64,000 bases of DNA from an uncultured beta proteobacterium (GTDB lineage Bacteria > Pseudomonadota > Gammaproteobacteria > Burkholderiales > Burkholderiaceae): positions 62,001-126,000 of the forward strand of contig CAJASX010000054.1 of NCBI GenBank assembly GCA_903944725.1. Direction: 5' to 3'. Of the stretch, positions 18,063-26,809 are shown in pieces. Each line of letters opens with the position of its first letter. The first letter of the stretch is position 1. A model generated the notes under the pieces. It was given only the letters and a program-made list of their open reading frames with translations, searched no databases and was not told where the DNA came from. Made by a program: the position numbers and the translations under genes.

Positions 18063-18100
18063 ACAGATAAGACAAGATGCTTAAGCCTTGTCTTATCTGT
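18063..18100 (+). promoter_or_regulatory. pufA-pufL intercistronic hairpin
   Basis: A perfect 14-bp inverted repeat (arms 18063-18076 and 18087-18100, 10-nt loop) fills the gap between pufA and pufL. It has no T-run. In Rhodobacter a hairpin at this position protects the pufBA segment from 3' decay and sets the antenna to reaction-centre ratio; the same role is inferred here. Confidence 0.8.
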
Positions 18101-18124
18101 ATTCCAGCGAAGGGGGGATGAAAT

Positions 18125-18949
18125 ATGGCCATGCTGAGTTTTGAAAGAAAATACCGCGTACGGGGTGGCACCTTAATTGGCGGCGATCTGTTTGATTTTT
18201 GGGTTGGCCCGTTTTATGTCGGTTTTTTTGGTGTGACTACGGTCTTTTTTGCTTTTTTAGGTACTGCAATGATTCTGTGGGGCGCCTCCCAAGGACCCAC
18301 CTGGAATCTGTGGCAAATTAATATTGCCCCACCTGATCTGAAATACGGCTTGCATTTTGCGCCCCTCATGGAAGGTGGCTTATGGCAGTTGGTTACGATT
18401 TGTGCCCTAGGCGCATTTGGTTCTTGGGCTTTACGTGAAATTGAAATTTGTCGCAAATTAGGCATGGGTTTACACGTGCCCTTTGCTTATTTAATGGCAG
18501 TCTTTGCCTATTTCACTTTAGTAGTTATTCGCCCAGTATTGATGGGTGCTTGGGGTTATGGCTTCCCCTATGGCATTTTGAGCCACTTAGATTGGGTTTC
18601 CAATACAGGTTATCAGTATCTGCACTTTCATTACAACCCTGCTCATATGATTGCTGTCACCTTATTTTTTACTACCACCTTGGCTTTATGTATGCATGGT
18701 GGCTTAGTACTTTCGGCAACTAATCCACAAAAAGGTCAGCCCGTTAAAACACCAGAACATGAAGATACTTTTTTTAGAGACTTTATTGGTTACTCGGTTG
18801 GCACCTTAGGAATTCACCGCTTGGGTTTGTTCTTGGCCTTAGCAGCAGTATTTTGGAGTGCTGTTTGTATTGTAATTAGCGGCCCATTTTGGACAAGAGG
18901 TTGGCCAGAATGGTGGGGCTGGTGGTTAAATTTGCCAATTTGGCGATAG
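18125..18949 (+). CDS. pufL: Photosynthetic reaction centre L subunit
   Basis: PufL is one of the two core subunits of the type-2 reaction centre that bind the special pair, bacteriopheophytins, quinone and iron. The 274-residue protein has five membrane spans. Conserved features include the N-terminal [12 protein letters not shown] segment, the special-pair His in the H-F-H-Y-N-P-A-H-M region near residue 170, and iron-ligating His residues in the D and E helices (M-H-G-G near 190). The ribosome site GGGGG lies 7 nt before the ATG. pufM follows after 18 nt. Confidence 0.98.
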   Translation: MAMLSFERKYRVRGGTLIGGDLFDFWVGPFYVGFFGVTTVFFAFLGTAMILWGASQGPTWNLWQINIAPPDLKYGLHFAPLMEGGLWQLVTICALGAFGSWALREIEICRKLGMGLHVPFAYLMAVFAYFTLVVIRPVLMGAWGYGFPYGILSHLDWVSNTGYQYLHFHYNPAHMIAVTLFFTTTLALCMHGGLVLSATNPQKGQPVKTPEHEDTFFRDFIGYSVGTLGIHRLGLFLALAAVFWSAVCIVISGPFWTRGWPEWWGWWLNLPIWR

Positions 18950-18967
18950 GTCTAAGGGGAAAATAAT

Positions 18968-19990
18968 ATGGAATATCAAAATCTCTTTACGCAAGTTCAA
19001 GTGGTAGCACCTATTCATCATGGCATTCCTTTAGATCGCTATGATCAGCGCAATCGTATTGGCAAACCATTCTTATTTCATTTAATGGGGCGCATTGGTA
19101 ATGCCCAAATTGGCCCAATTTATTTGGGCTGGCTAGGCATGGCCTCCTTATTTTTTGGCACCATTGCGATTCAAATTATGGGCTGGAATATGTTGGCCTC
19201 AGTGAACTGGAGCCCGATTCAATTTGTCAAACAATTATTTTGGCTCTCTTTAGATCCACCCCATCCTAAATATGGGTTGAAATTATTTATGCCTTTAGCT
19301 GAAGGCGGTTGGTGGATGATGGCTGGCTTCTTTTTGACGCTAGCAATTTTATTGTGGTGGTTGCGCACCTATCGGCGAGCTGTTGCATTGGGAATGGGCA
19401 CCCATGTGGCCTGGGGCTTTTTGGCGGCTATTTGGCTCTTTTTAGTTTTAGGCTTTTTGCGACCATTACTGATGGGAAGTTGGAGCGAGGGTGTGCCCTT
19501 TGGTGTCTTTTCACATCTTGATTGGACTGCCGCATTTTCATTGCGCTATGGTAATTTGTTTTATAACCCATTCCATATGCTGTCAATTGCTTTCTTGTAT
19601 GGTTCAGTCTTGTTATTTGCAATGCACGCGGGTACTATTTTGGCGGTTTCGCGTTTTGGTGGTGAGCGTGAAATTGAGCAGATCGTTGATCGTGGCACCG
19701 CCTCTGAAAGAGCGGCATTATTTTGGCGTTGGACAATGGGTTTTAATGCCACCATGGAGTCAATTCATCGTTGGGCTTGGTGGTTTGCAGTGCTCACACC
19801 ATTAGTTGGCGGTATTGGCATTCTATTAACGGGTACGGTTGTCGATAACTGGTATCTGTGGGCCGTTAAGCACCATGTTGCACCAGCCTACCCGAATGTT
19901 TTTGGCGGTATTACGGTTGATCCTGCCAGTACCTTTGTCGCACCGCCACCACCAGTGCTACAAATTCCACTGCAAGGGATGAAACCATGA
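18968..19990 (+). CDS. pufM: Photosynthetic reaction centre M subunit
   Basis: PufM pairs with PufL in the reaction-centre core. The 340-residue protein has five membrane spans. The N-terminus contains the [10 protein letters not shown] segment. The special-pair His region (L-F-Y-N-P-F-H-M-L) lies near residue 200 and the iron-ligand segment M-H-A-G-T near 218. The C-terminus is about 30 residues longer than the Rhodobacter form, as in organisms with a bound tetrahaem cytochrome, consistent with pufC downstream. The stop overlaps the pufC start in an ATGA. Confidence 0.98.
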   Translation: MEYQNLFTQVQVVAPIHHGIPLDRYDQRNRIGKPFLFHLMGRIGNAQIGPIYLGWLGMASLFFGTIAIQIMGWNMLASVNWSPIQFVKQLFWLSLDPPHPKYGLKLFMPLAEGGWWMMAGFFLTLAILLWWLRTYRRAVALGMGTHVAWGFLAAIWLFLVLGFLRPLLMGSWSEGVPFGVFSHLDWTAAFSLRYGNLFYNPFHMLSIAFLYGSVLLFAMHAGTILAVSRFGGEREIEQIVDRGTASERAALFWRWTMGFNATMESIHRWAWWFAVLTPLVGGIGILLTGTVVDNWYLWAVKHHVAPAYPNVFGGITVDPASTFVAPPPPVLQIPLQGMKP

Positions 19991-21045
19991 AACCGATTTA
20001 TTCCAAATTAGGTGTGCTCTTAATAGTATGCGGCAGCTTTTTATTAGCCGGCTGTGAACGCCCCCCAGTAGAAAGTGTGCAGCATGGTTATCGTGGCACG
20101 GGTATGGCTGAAATTTATAATCCACGCACCTTAGCTGCTCAAGCCGCTAATAATGTAGTTCCTGCCTCTTATCCAGTACCAGCCGATGGGCCAAAGGCAT
20201 CTAGCGTATATAAAAACGTTAAAGTGTTAGGCAATTTAAGTACCGCGCAATTTACTACTTTCATGGTGTCAATGACAAGCTGGGTTTCGCCACAACAAGG
20301 GTGTGCTTATTGCCATAACGTTGAAAATTTTGCTGACGATAGTAAATACACTAAAGTAGTTTCGCGGCGCATGATTCAAATGAACCAACGGATTAATAGT
20401 GATTGGCAAACGCATGTGAAGCAAACTGGCGTTACCTGCTATACCTGCCATCGCGGCAATAATATTCCGCAGCAAGTGTGGTTTACAGCGCCGCAGCAAA
20501 AACAGGGTAATGGCTGGTTGGGAAATAAAGACGGACAAAATACCCCCAGTCAAGCAGTGGGGCTGTCGAGCTTGCCTTACGACCCATTTACACCATTTTT
20601 ATTAAAAGATGAAATGATTCGGGTTAACGGCGATACCGTTTTACGTACTGATAACAAGCGCAATATTAAAGAAACCGAAAAGACCTTTGCCCTGATGATT
20701 CATATGTCGAAATCGCTCGGAGTTAATTGCACTTATTGCCATAACACTCGCGCTATTGCTAGCTGGGAAGAAAGCCCACCACAGCGCTCAAGTGCTTGGT
20801 ATGGAATTCGAATGGCGCGCGATATTAATAATAATTTTATGGTGCCATTAACCAAAGTATTTCCAGCACATCGCTTGGGTCCAACTGGCGATGTTGCCAA
20901 GGCAAATTGTGGCACTTGCCATCAGGGCGCTTACAAACCTTTGTATGGGGTTTCGATGTTGACTGATTACCCTTACTTACGTGGCAACGGCACAACTACT
21001 GCAGCAACTAAAACTAACCTTACTAATGCATCGGCTGTGAAATAG
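19987..21045 (+). CDS. pufC: Reaction-centre tetrahaem cytochrome c subunit
   Basis: PufC is the periplasmic, membrane-anchored cytochrome that re-reduces the special pair. The 352-residue protein starts with a lipoprotein signal peptide (L-L-A-G-C, acylated Cys23). It has four C-x-x-C-H haem sites at residues 106-110, 151-155, 248-252 and 308-312, as expected for the four-haem family. A low-complexity Thr/Asn/Ala tail closes the protein. It is coupled to pufM by ATGA. A small TTACGG/CCGTAA hairpin at 21047-21062 lies between it and crtI. Confidence 0.97.
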   Translation: MKPIYSKLGVLLIVCGSFLLAGCERPPVESVQHGYRGTGMAEIYNPRTLAAQAANNVVPASYPVPADGPKASSVYKNVKVLGNLSTAQFTTFMVSMTSWVSPQQGCAYCHNVENFADDSKYTKVVSRRMIQMNQRINSDWQTHVKQTGVTCYTCHRGNNIPQQVWFTAPQQKQGNGWLGNKDGQNTPSQAVGLSSLPYDPFTPFLLKDEMIRVNGDTVLRTDNKRNIKETEKTFALMIHMSKSLGVNCTYCHNTRAIASWEESPPQRSSAWYGIRMARDINNNFMVPLTKVFPAHRLGPTGDVAKANCGTCHQGAYKPLYGVSMLTDYPYLRGNGTTTAATKTNLTNASAVK

Positions 21046-21074
21046 TTTACGGATTACCGTAACTACCATTACTT

Positions 21075-22625
21075 ATGTTGAAAAAGACTGTTTTTGCTGA
21101 TGATTACCGCCCAGTTGCCTTGGTTATAGGTAGCGGTTTTGGTGGCTTAGCCGCAGCAATTCGTTTGTCGCAACGCGGCTATCGAGTAAGGGTGCTTGAA
21201 AAGCTAGATGCTCCTGGAGGACGAGCTTCAGTTTTTAAAAAAGATGGCTTCACCTTTGATGCTGGCCCAACTATCATTACTGCCCCATTTTTATTAGAAG
21301 AACTCTGGGAGTTGTGTGGCGAAAAATTTACCGATGATGTTGATTTACGTTTAATGGAGCCCTTTTACCGAATTCGCTTTGATGATGGTACACACTTTGA
21401 TTACACTGGCAACTTAGAACAAATGCGCCAAGAGGTGGCGAAGTTTGCGCCTGAAGATTTAGTAGGGTTTGAGCAGTTTTTGCAAGAGGCTGAGAAATGC
21501 TACAAGTTGGGCTTTGAAGATTTAAGCTCGGTAGCTTTCGATTCTCTTAGCGATTTACTGGCTGCACTGCCCTCGATGGTTCGCATGAAAGCCTGGGAAA
21601 GTATTTATACCCTAGTGGCACGTTACTTTAAGAATCCTAAATTACGGCAGGTGATGAGTTTTCATCCGCTATTAATTGGCGGTAATCCCTTTTCAGTGAC
21701 TGCGGTTTACGCTTTAATTAATTCTCTTGAAAGAAGGCATGGCGTTTTTTCAGCGATGGGCGGCACTGGTTCAATTGTTAAAGGTTTAGTTAGACTTTTG
21801 CGTGATCAGGGAGTTGAAATTGAATGCAATACCGAAGTGAAGAAAATTGTTGTTAAAAATGGCCAGGCGACTGGCATCACTACGGCTGATGGTAGTTTTA
21901 TTGCAGCTGATATTGTGGTTTCTAACGCTGATGCTGCCTGGACCTATCAAAAGTTATTGGCCCCCGAAGACCGTCGTGTCTGGACCGATAAAAAAGTAGC
22001 TAATAGTAAATATTCAATGAGTTTGTTTGTTTGGTATTTTGGAATTGACCGACAGTATGCCGATATTCCGCATCACATGATTTTATTAGGCAAGCGTTAT
22101 AAAGAATTATTAAATGATATTTTTAAGCGCAAAATTTTAGCTGATGACTTTAGTCTTTATCTACATCGCCCGACGGCTACCGATCCAGCATTAGCACCTG
22201 CAGGCTGTGACACCTTTTATGTTTTATCACCCGTGCCTAATTTGGATAGCGGCACCGATTGGCATGCCCATACTGAAGCTTATCGGCAAACCATTGCAGA
22301 TTATTTAGAGGCTACTGTCATGCCAGGTTTTCAGTCCCACCTTAAAACTTCATTTTGCATGACCCCTCAGGATTTTCAAGATCGCTTACTGTCAGTAAAG
22401 GGGGCGGCATTTGGTTTTGAACCATTGCTTCTTCAAAGTGCTTGGTTTAGGCCGCATAACCGTAGTGAAGATGTTAAGGGGCTTTTTATGGTTGGTGCTG
22501 GCACGCATCCTGGCGCTGGCATCCCTGGTGTTTTATCTTCGGCTAAGGCATTGATGTCGGTCGTGCCAACAGTTGAGCAGGTACAAGCTCAAGCAGCAAA
22601 ATCGTTAAGGGAGAGCGTGGCATGA
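21075..22625 (+). CDS. crtI: Phytoene desaturase
   Basis: CrtI desaturates phytoene to neurosporene or lycopene; the number of steps cannot be read from sequence. The 516-residue flavoprotein has the FAD-binding G-S-G-F-G-G-L-A-A-A motif near residue 19, P-G-G-R-A-S-V-F near 47, and the C-terminal carotenoid-desaturase signature around G-A-G-T-H-P-G-A-G-I-P-G-V near 482. It starts only 29 nt after pufC with no evident promoter, so it may be transcribed with puf. The stop overlaps the crtB start (ATGA). Confidence 0.95.
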   Translation: MLKKTVFADDYRPVALVIGSGFGGLAAAIRLSQRGYRVRVLEKLDAPGGRASVFKKDGFTFDAGPTIITAPFLLEELWELCGEKFTDDVDLRLMEPFYRIRFDDGTHFDYTGNLEQMRQEVAKFAPEDLVGFEQFLQEAEKCYKLGFEDLSSVAFDSLSDLLAALPSMVRMKAWESIYTLVARYFKNPKLRQVMSFHPLLIGGNPFSVTAVYALINSLERRHGVFSAMGGTGSIVKGLVRLLRDQGVEIECNTEVKKIVVKNGQATGITTADGSFIAADIVVSNADAAWTYQKLLAPEDRRVWTDKKVANSKYSMSLFVWYFGIDRQYADIPHHMILLGKRYKELLNDIFKRKILADDFSLYLHRPTATDPALAPAGCDTFYVLSPVPNLDSGTDWHAHTEAYRQTIADYLEATVMPGFQSHLKTSFCMTPQDFQDRLLSVKGAAFGFEPLLLQSAWFRPHNRSEDVKGLFMVGAGTHPGAGIPGVLSSAKALMSVVPTVEQVQAQAAKSLRESVA

Positions 22626-23671
22626 GTCAATTTAGTCAAGATGTAGCGCAATGCAGCGAAAAGATGCGGCTTGGCTCAAAATCATTTTTTGCCGCTTCTC
22701 GCTTGCTACCTAAGCGGGTGCGCGACCCTGCTATAGCGCTCTATGCTTTTTGTCGGATTACCGATGATATTGTCGATGGGATTGACGCTAAACCAGAGGC
22801 AATTACTGAACTATATAGTCGTTTAGAGCGAATTTATCAGGGCAGGCCCGACCATGAGCCAGCCGATCGTGCTCTAGCAGAAGTAGTTCGTTACTATGAT
22901 ATTCCCATCGATTTATTGCGTGCGCTGCTTGAGGGTTATGAATGGGATAGTCAGCATCGCCAGTACGTCACACTTGAGGCTTTACTAGATTATTGTGCTC
23001 GGGTTGCGGGTTCGGTAGGGGCAATCATGTGCCTCATGATGGGTAAGCGTGACCCAGCAATTTTGGCCCGCGCATGCGATCTTGGTTTGGCAATGCAACT
23101 TACCAATATCGCTCGCGATGTTGGTGAAGATGCGGTGAATGGACGTTTATATTTACCACGTAGTTGGTTGGTTGAAGAAGGCATTGATCCAGATACTTGG
23201 CTTCAACAGCCAGAATTTAATCCCGCTATTGCGCGCGTAGTCGAGCGCTTATTAAAACAGGCTGACTCTTTATATGAGCAGGCAGAAATCGGCATCACGG
23301 CTTTACCTTGGGATTGTCGTCCGGCAATACAAGCAGCGCGGCTAATTTATGCTGAAATTGGCCGCCAAGTTGAAAGTAATCAAATGAATTCGATCACAGT
23401 GCGGGCAATAGTGTCAAGTCAAAAAAAGATACATTTATTAAGTCGGGCGATGTTAGTGACAGCAAAACGTAACTGGAGTAAACGTTTGATTCCGGCCCAG
23501 CGATCGATTCAATACTTAATTCAAGCTGTAATGAATGCACCACATCAACCCCATTATGGTGGCTCACTTCATGAACGGTTGGTATGGGTAGTAAATTTAT
23601 TAGAGCGAGTTGAAATGCGTCGTCGCGAGCAAGTTAAGAATTTAGAAGCAGTTCAAAAAATCGCGGCTTAA
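22622..23671 (+). CDS. crtB: Phytoene synthase
   Basis: CrtB joins two geranylgeranyl diphosphates (from CrtE) into phytoene. The 349-residue protein shows the substrate-Mg motif D-D-I-V-D near residue 49 and the second motif N-I-A-R-D-V-G-E-D near 160, both hallmarks of squalene/phytoene synthases, plus R-L-Y-L-P just after. Coupled to crtI by ATGA. It converges on crtC with a 36-bp gap that holds no clear terminator. Confidence 0.96.
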   Translation: MSQFSQDVAQCSEKMRLGSKSFFAASRLLPKRVRDPAIALYAFCRITDDIVDGIDAKPEAITELYSRLERIYQGRPDHEPADRALAEVVRYYDIPIDLLRALLEGYEWDSQHRQYVTLEALLDYCARVAGSVGAIMCLMMGKRDPAILARACDLGLAMQLTNIARDVGEDAVNGRLYLPRSWLVEEGIDPDTWLQQPEFNPAIARVVERLLKQADSLYEQAEIGITALPWDCRPAIQAARLIYAEIGRQVESNQMNSITVRAIVSSQKKIHLLSRAMLVTAKRNWSKRLIPAQRSIQYLIQAVMNAPHQPHYGGSLHERLVWVVNLLERVEMRRREQVKNLEAVQKIAA

Positions 23672-23707
23672 TGATTTGGCTCGAGTATTTCTCAGATACC
23701 AATATGA

Positions 23708-24925
23708 TTAAGACCTTCTCGGCATTCGCCAAGCTAACATCCATTGCACGATTGGTGAAGCGAAGCGCGGTACATTCAAAGTTTCATGAAATGAAGTGAC
23801 TTGTTCGCCCAATAACTCAGAAGATAAAACAGACCGAGCATAAAACGGCGTGTCTTCTAACGTTTTCACCAGTTTTAGCGAGGCTTGATCGGTATTACGC
23901 ATCTGCCGCTGAATACGCCAAGCAGTTTGTGGGAGCGCTTGGCGAGGTGGGGCAGCAAAGGGTTCAACTTGACCGTCGGGATGAAAAACTAGAGCAAGTA
24001 ATTTTTCATTACCATTTTTTTGCCGTACGTCATAAATCACGGCAGTACGCTGTCCGCTTAACTCAGTTCGTGACCAATCCCACTCATGAAAATCAAGGGC
24101 AAGAGGGCCGTCGCCCTCGTTTGAATCTAAATAGCCATTACCCTGCCAATGTAAGTCTGGATGACTTAATTTGACATCTACCCGTGCTCGTGGAGCTAGT
24201 GGCCCCCAGTGATGATGACCTTGGTCATCGAGCGCAGTAGAAAAATTAAACAAGCGCTCAGGATATATTCGCACTGTCCCACGGACTGCTTGGCCAAAGG
24301 GCACGGCACGCTCTTTAATGTGAATTGTTAGACAGTCTTTTTCCCAGTGTAATGAGCTTGGCCCAATCACAAAATGATTGGCATCACGGGATGAGCTATG
24401 CGCACTTCTTTCGGTCATGGTCCAGCGGTTTTTACCTGGAGAATAAATTGCTACGTTAAGCGTGCAATGATTTTCAGGGTTAGCGCCACCGGTTTTTTTG
24501 TGGGCTTTTGCATAGTAGGGTGAAAAAACACTACCAACAAAAGCAATGATAACAATGCCGTGTTCGCGATCATCGCTTAGGGCATCGATGTACCACCAGA
24601 GATAAGCTCCCTTGCCGACGGCTTGGTCAAACCGAGGTGACCCATCAGGGTTGCGGCCGCCATGCGTCCCGATAAAGCTGCCATTGGCACTCCCGCCCCC
24701 GGGTGCACGCTGCCCCCCGCTAGATACAGACCCGGAATAGCGCTCTGTGCGGCAGGGCGCTTGAAGACCCCCATCCAACCATGGCTGGCTTGACCATACA
24801 GGGCACCTCCAGTCGCCGGAAAAAGGGCCCCGAAAGTATGCGGCGAGGTACGTGTTAAGGTGTTGAAATTGGGGTTGAGCTCGAGTCCACAAGTTTGTAA
24901 TAAGGCGAATGCCTGACTTTCGCAT
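23708..24925 (-). CDS. crtC: Acyclic carotenoid 1,2-hydratase, start uncertain
   Basis: CrtC adds water to the terminal double bond of neurosporene-type carotenoids, making the hydroxyl that CrtF methylates. The conserved domain begins near residue 97 of the frame given here (P-R-F-D...Y-L-W-W-Y-I-D-A-L-S-D-D, then A-F-V-G-S-V-F-S-P-Y-Y). The start is a problem: the domain's first residues already overlap the end of crtD, and no in-frame ATG, GTG or TTG lies within about 45 codons before them. The ATG at 24925 has AAGGAG 8 nt upstream, but it gives a 349-nt out-of-frame overlap with crtD and a 96-residue leader of no recognisable character. A TTG at 24778 is the nearest alternative. Identity is firm, the start is not. 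Confidence 0.88.
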   Translation of the reverse strand: MRKSGIRLITNLWTRAQPQFQHLNTYLAAYFRGPFSGDWRCPVWSSQPWLDGGLQAPCRTERYSGSVSSGGQRAPGGGSANGSFIGTHGGRNPDGSPRFDQAVGKGAYLWWYIDALSDDREHGIVIIAFVGSVFSPYYAKAHKKTGGANPENHCTLNVAIYSPGKNRWTMTERSAHSSSRDANHFVIGPSSLHWEKDCLTIHIKERAVPFGQAVRGTVRIYPERLFNFSTALDDQGHHHWGPLAPRARVDVKLSHPDLHWQGNGYLDSNEGDGPLALDFHEWDWSRTELSGQRTAVIYDVRQKNGNEKLLALVFHPDGQVEPFAAPPRQALPQTAWRIQRQMRNTDQASLKLVKTLEDTPFYARSVLSSELLGEQVTSFHETLNVPRFASPIVQWMLAWRMPRRS

Positions 24926-26118
24926 GCTTCAATCTCCTTGAAAGTGAGTTCTGGTCGGGGGCTTATGTGGGCAGGGGCGTTGACTAAACAAAAAATGCTT
25001 TGTTCAGTTTGATGTTCAAGGTAATTATCAGTTTGATCTTGCGCACAAATATAAACAGTCGGGTGTTTGGGGAGCCGATGATGTAAAAAAATATCATCAA
25101 ATTCAGCTTCATAGTTTGCATTAAAAAAGACAGTATGCCGTAGAAGTGGGAAACCTTGGGGTTTAGCTAACATCGACCAAGTTAAAGCTGATAGAGATGG
25201 AATTAAATTGCGCTCAACTGCCACTGCAGCTTTAACCTTATGCCCTAATAAGCCAGTGTGTAGAGCTTGCGTATCACCATTAAAAATAACTGCATGGGCA
25301 TGGTGTACATTCTCATTCTCTAGGCGCACGCCACAAGCCCGACCATTTTTAAGTAAAATTTCTACACACTTTTGGCCAGTAAGAAAGGTGACTCCCTTTT
25401 GCTCTGCCACCCGCCGTAGTGCGGCTACTAAAGATGACATCCCACCGGTTACGCTCCAAACCCCTTGCATTTCTACCTCAGCAATCAGCATTAAGGTGGC
25501 GGGAGCTTGAAAGGGTGAAGATCCGCAATATGTAGCATAGCGCCCAAAGAGCTGACGCAGGCGGGGATCATGAAAATAGTGCCCTAAGGCTTTCCAGAGA
25601 TTGCTAAATAAGCCAATCTCAAATAAAACTTTTGAACCAGAGGTGCCTAAGCTACTCATCATGCTAGCCATACTAGGACGCCCAGATAACATATATGGAT
25701 TTTTAAGGGCTTGATAAAGTTTGCTAGCTTGGGTACAAAAATCGAGAAAACGGTTAGCTTCATTTCGCGAAGAAAATTGTGCAATAGCTTCAGCTGATTG
25801 TAGGCGGTTGGCAAATAAGTCAAGTCTTTGCTCTTTGTTCCAAGCATGGCGCGCCAAAACAGCTAAAGGCGTCAGTTGCATTTCATCTTCTAGGCTGGTG
25901 TCAGCATGGCGAAAGAGCTCGTCAAATACCCAGCGCATGGTAAAGACTGTTGGTCCCGAGTCGATGGCTTGATCTCCACAATTAATTTGCCGAATTTTTC
26001 CACCTAAGTAAGATTCTTTTTCAATTACGATTACTTCGATGCCAGCACAAGCTAGTTCTAGCGCACAAGCTAAGCCGCCAATGCCCCCACCAATGACTAG
26101 AGCAGTTGATTTATTCAA
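24577..26118 (-). CDS. crtD: Methoxyneurosporene dehydrogenase (1-hydroxy-carotenoid 3,4-desaturase)
   Basis: CrtD desaturates C3-C4 of 1-hydroxy or 1-methoxy carotenoids. The 513-residue flavoprotein has the FAD motif G-G-G-I-G-G-L-A-C-A near residue 10, a dinucleotide-proximal Y-L-G-G-K-I segment near 40 and the CrtI-family C-terminal signature L-A-G-G-S-V-H-P-G-A-G-V-P near 470. The start is TTG at 26118, overlapping the crtA stop by 8 nt with no clear ribosome site, so it probably depends on translational coupling. Its 3' end overlaps the crtC frame. Confidence 0.93.
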   Translation of the reverse strand: MNKSTALVIGGGIGGLACALELACAGIEVIVIEKESYLGGKIRQINCGDQAIDSGPTVFTMRWVFDELFRHADTSLEDEMQLTPLAVLARHAWNKEQRLDLFANRLQSAEAIAQFSSRNEANRFLDFCTQASKLYQALKNPYMLSGRPSMASMMSSLGTSGSKVLFEIGLFSNLWKALGHYFHDPRLRQLFGRYATYCGSSPFQAPATLMLIAEVEMQGVWSVTGGMSSLVAALRRVAEQKGVTFLTGQKCVEILLKNGRACGVRLENENVHHAHAVIFNGDTQALHTGLLGHKVKAAVAVERNLIPSLSALTWSMLAKPQGFPLLRHTVFFNANYEAEFDDIFLHHRLPKHPTVYICAQDQTDNYLEHQTEQSIFCLVNAPAHISPRPELTFKEIEACESQAFALLQTCGLELNPNFNTLTRTSPHTFGALFPATGGALYGQASHGWMGVFKRPAAQSAIPGLYLAGGSVHPGAGVPMAALSGRMAAATLMGHLGLTKPSARELISGGTSMP

Positions 26119-26809
26119 AACAGTGGCCTGCCCAAGTGCCCTGGAGGTTCATTGGTTTAAAGCGAGCAAACATTGATTCAGAAAAATAATGTTGACTATA
26201 GGCTGCTTGAATTGCTTTTAAATGGCTGCCCGAACGGGCATAGTTATTCATCGCTATTTCAGATTGCCAGATAGTAAATGTAGCTTGCCTAAGTAAAGGG
26301 GCTTCGCCAACACCGGCTGCTAAAATACAGCCAGGTGATTGCTTTAGCTCAGTTTCAGCTGGCGGGGCTTTAAGCCAAAATTCTCGCGCATGCCAAGGTC
26401 TAATTGAGGCACGCGTTAGTGAGGCAATTGGACCAGTAGGAATTGCAATATCATAAATTGGTAGCGATCGACCAGCCCAAGTGCCCTTACAAGAATAGGT
26501 TTGCAATTGCACTGAAAAGAATTCCTCAGCATGTTCACGATACCACTGTAATAAAGGTGAGCTACGTAGAAATTGTTCAGCCTTACCTTGTTCAGAAAAG
26601 AGCGCAAAAAGACCTTGATGCATAGTACTAGGCTTCACTGAAAATCCGCCATTCACACCTGCGCCTAAGTGTTTGATGAATTGCAATCCAGAAACACGGC
26701 CAACCATATAACGACCAAACATGAGTTTGACGATGCCACCTAACTTTGCATTGGGTAATAGTTTTACTAAGGCCATGACTGCTACTGGGGCGGCCGATTG
26801 ATCCTGCAT
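26111..26809 (-). CDS. crtA: Spheroidene monooxygenase
   Basis: CrtA inserts the keto oxygen at C2 of spheroidene (giving spheroidenone) under oxygen, which turns such cells from brown to red. The 232-residue protein matches the CrtA family: V-K-P-S-T near residue 57, A-R-S-C-K-G-T-W-like W-A-G and T-G-P-I-A-S-L-T-R-A-S-I segments near 125-135, the paired F-T-I-W region near 180 and R-F-x-P-M near 218. It is joined to ppsR by TAATG (one-base overlap) and to crtD by an 8-nt overlap, making ppsR-crtA-crtD-crtC a coupled unit. Confidence 0.9.
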   Translation of the reverse strand: MQDQSAAPVAVMALVKLLPNAKLGGIVKLMFGRYMVGRVSGLQFIKHLGAGVNGGFSVKPSTMHQGLFALFSEQGKAEQFLRSSPLLQWYREHAEEFFSVQLQTYSCKGTWAGRSLPIYDIAIPTGPIASLTRASIRPWHAREFWLKAPPAETELKQSPGCILAAGVGEAPLLRQATFTIWQSEIAMNNYARSGSHLKAIQAAYSQHYFSESMFARFKPMNLQGTWAGHCFE

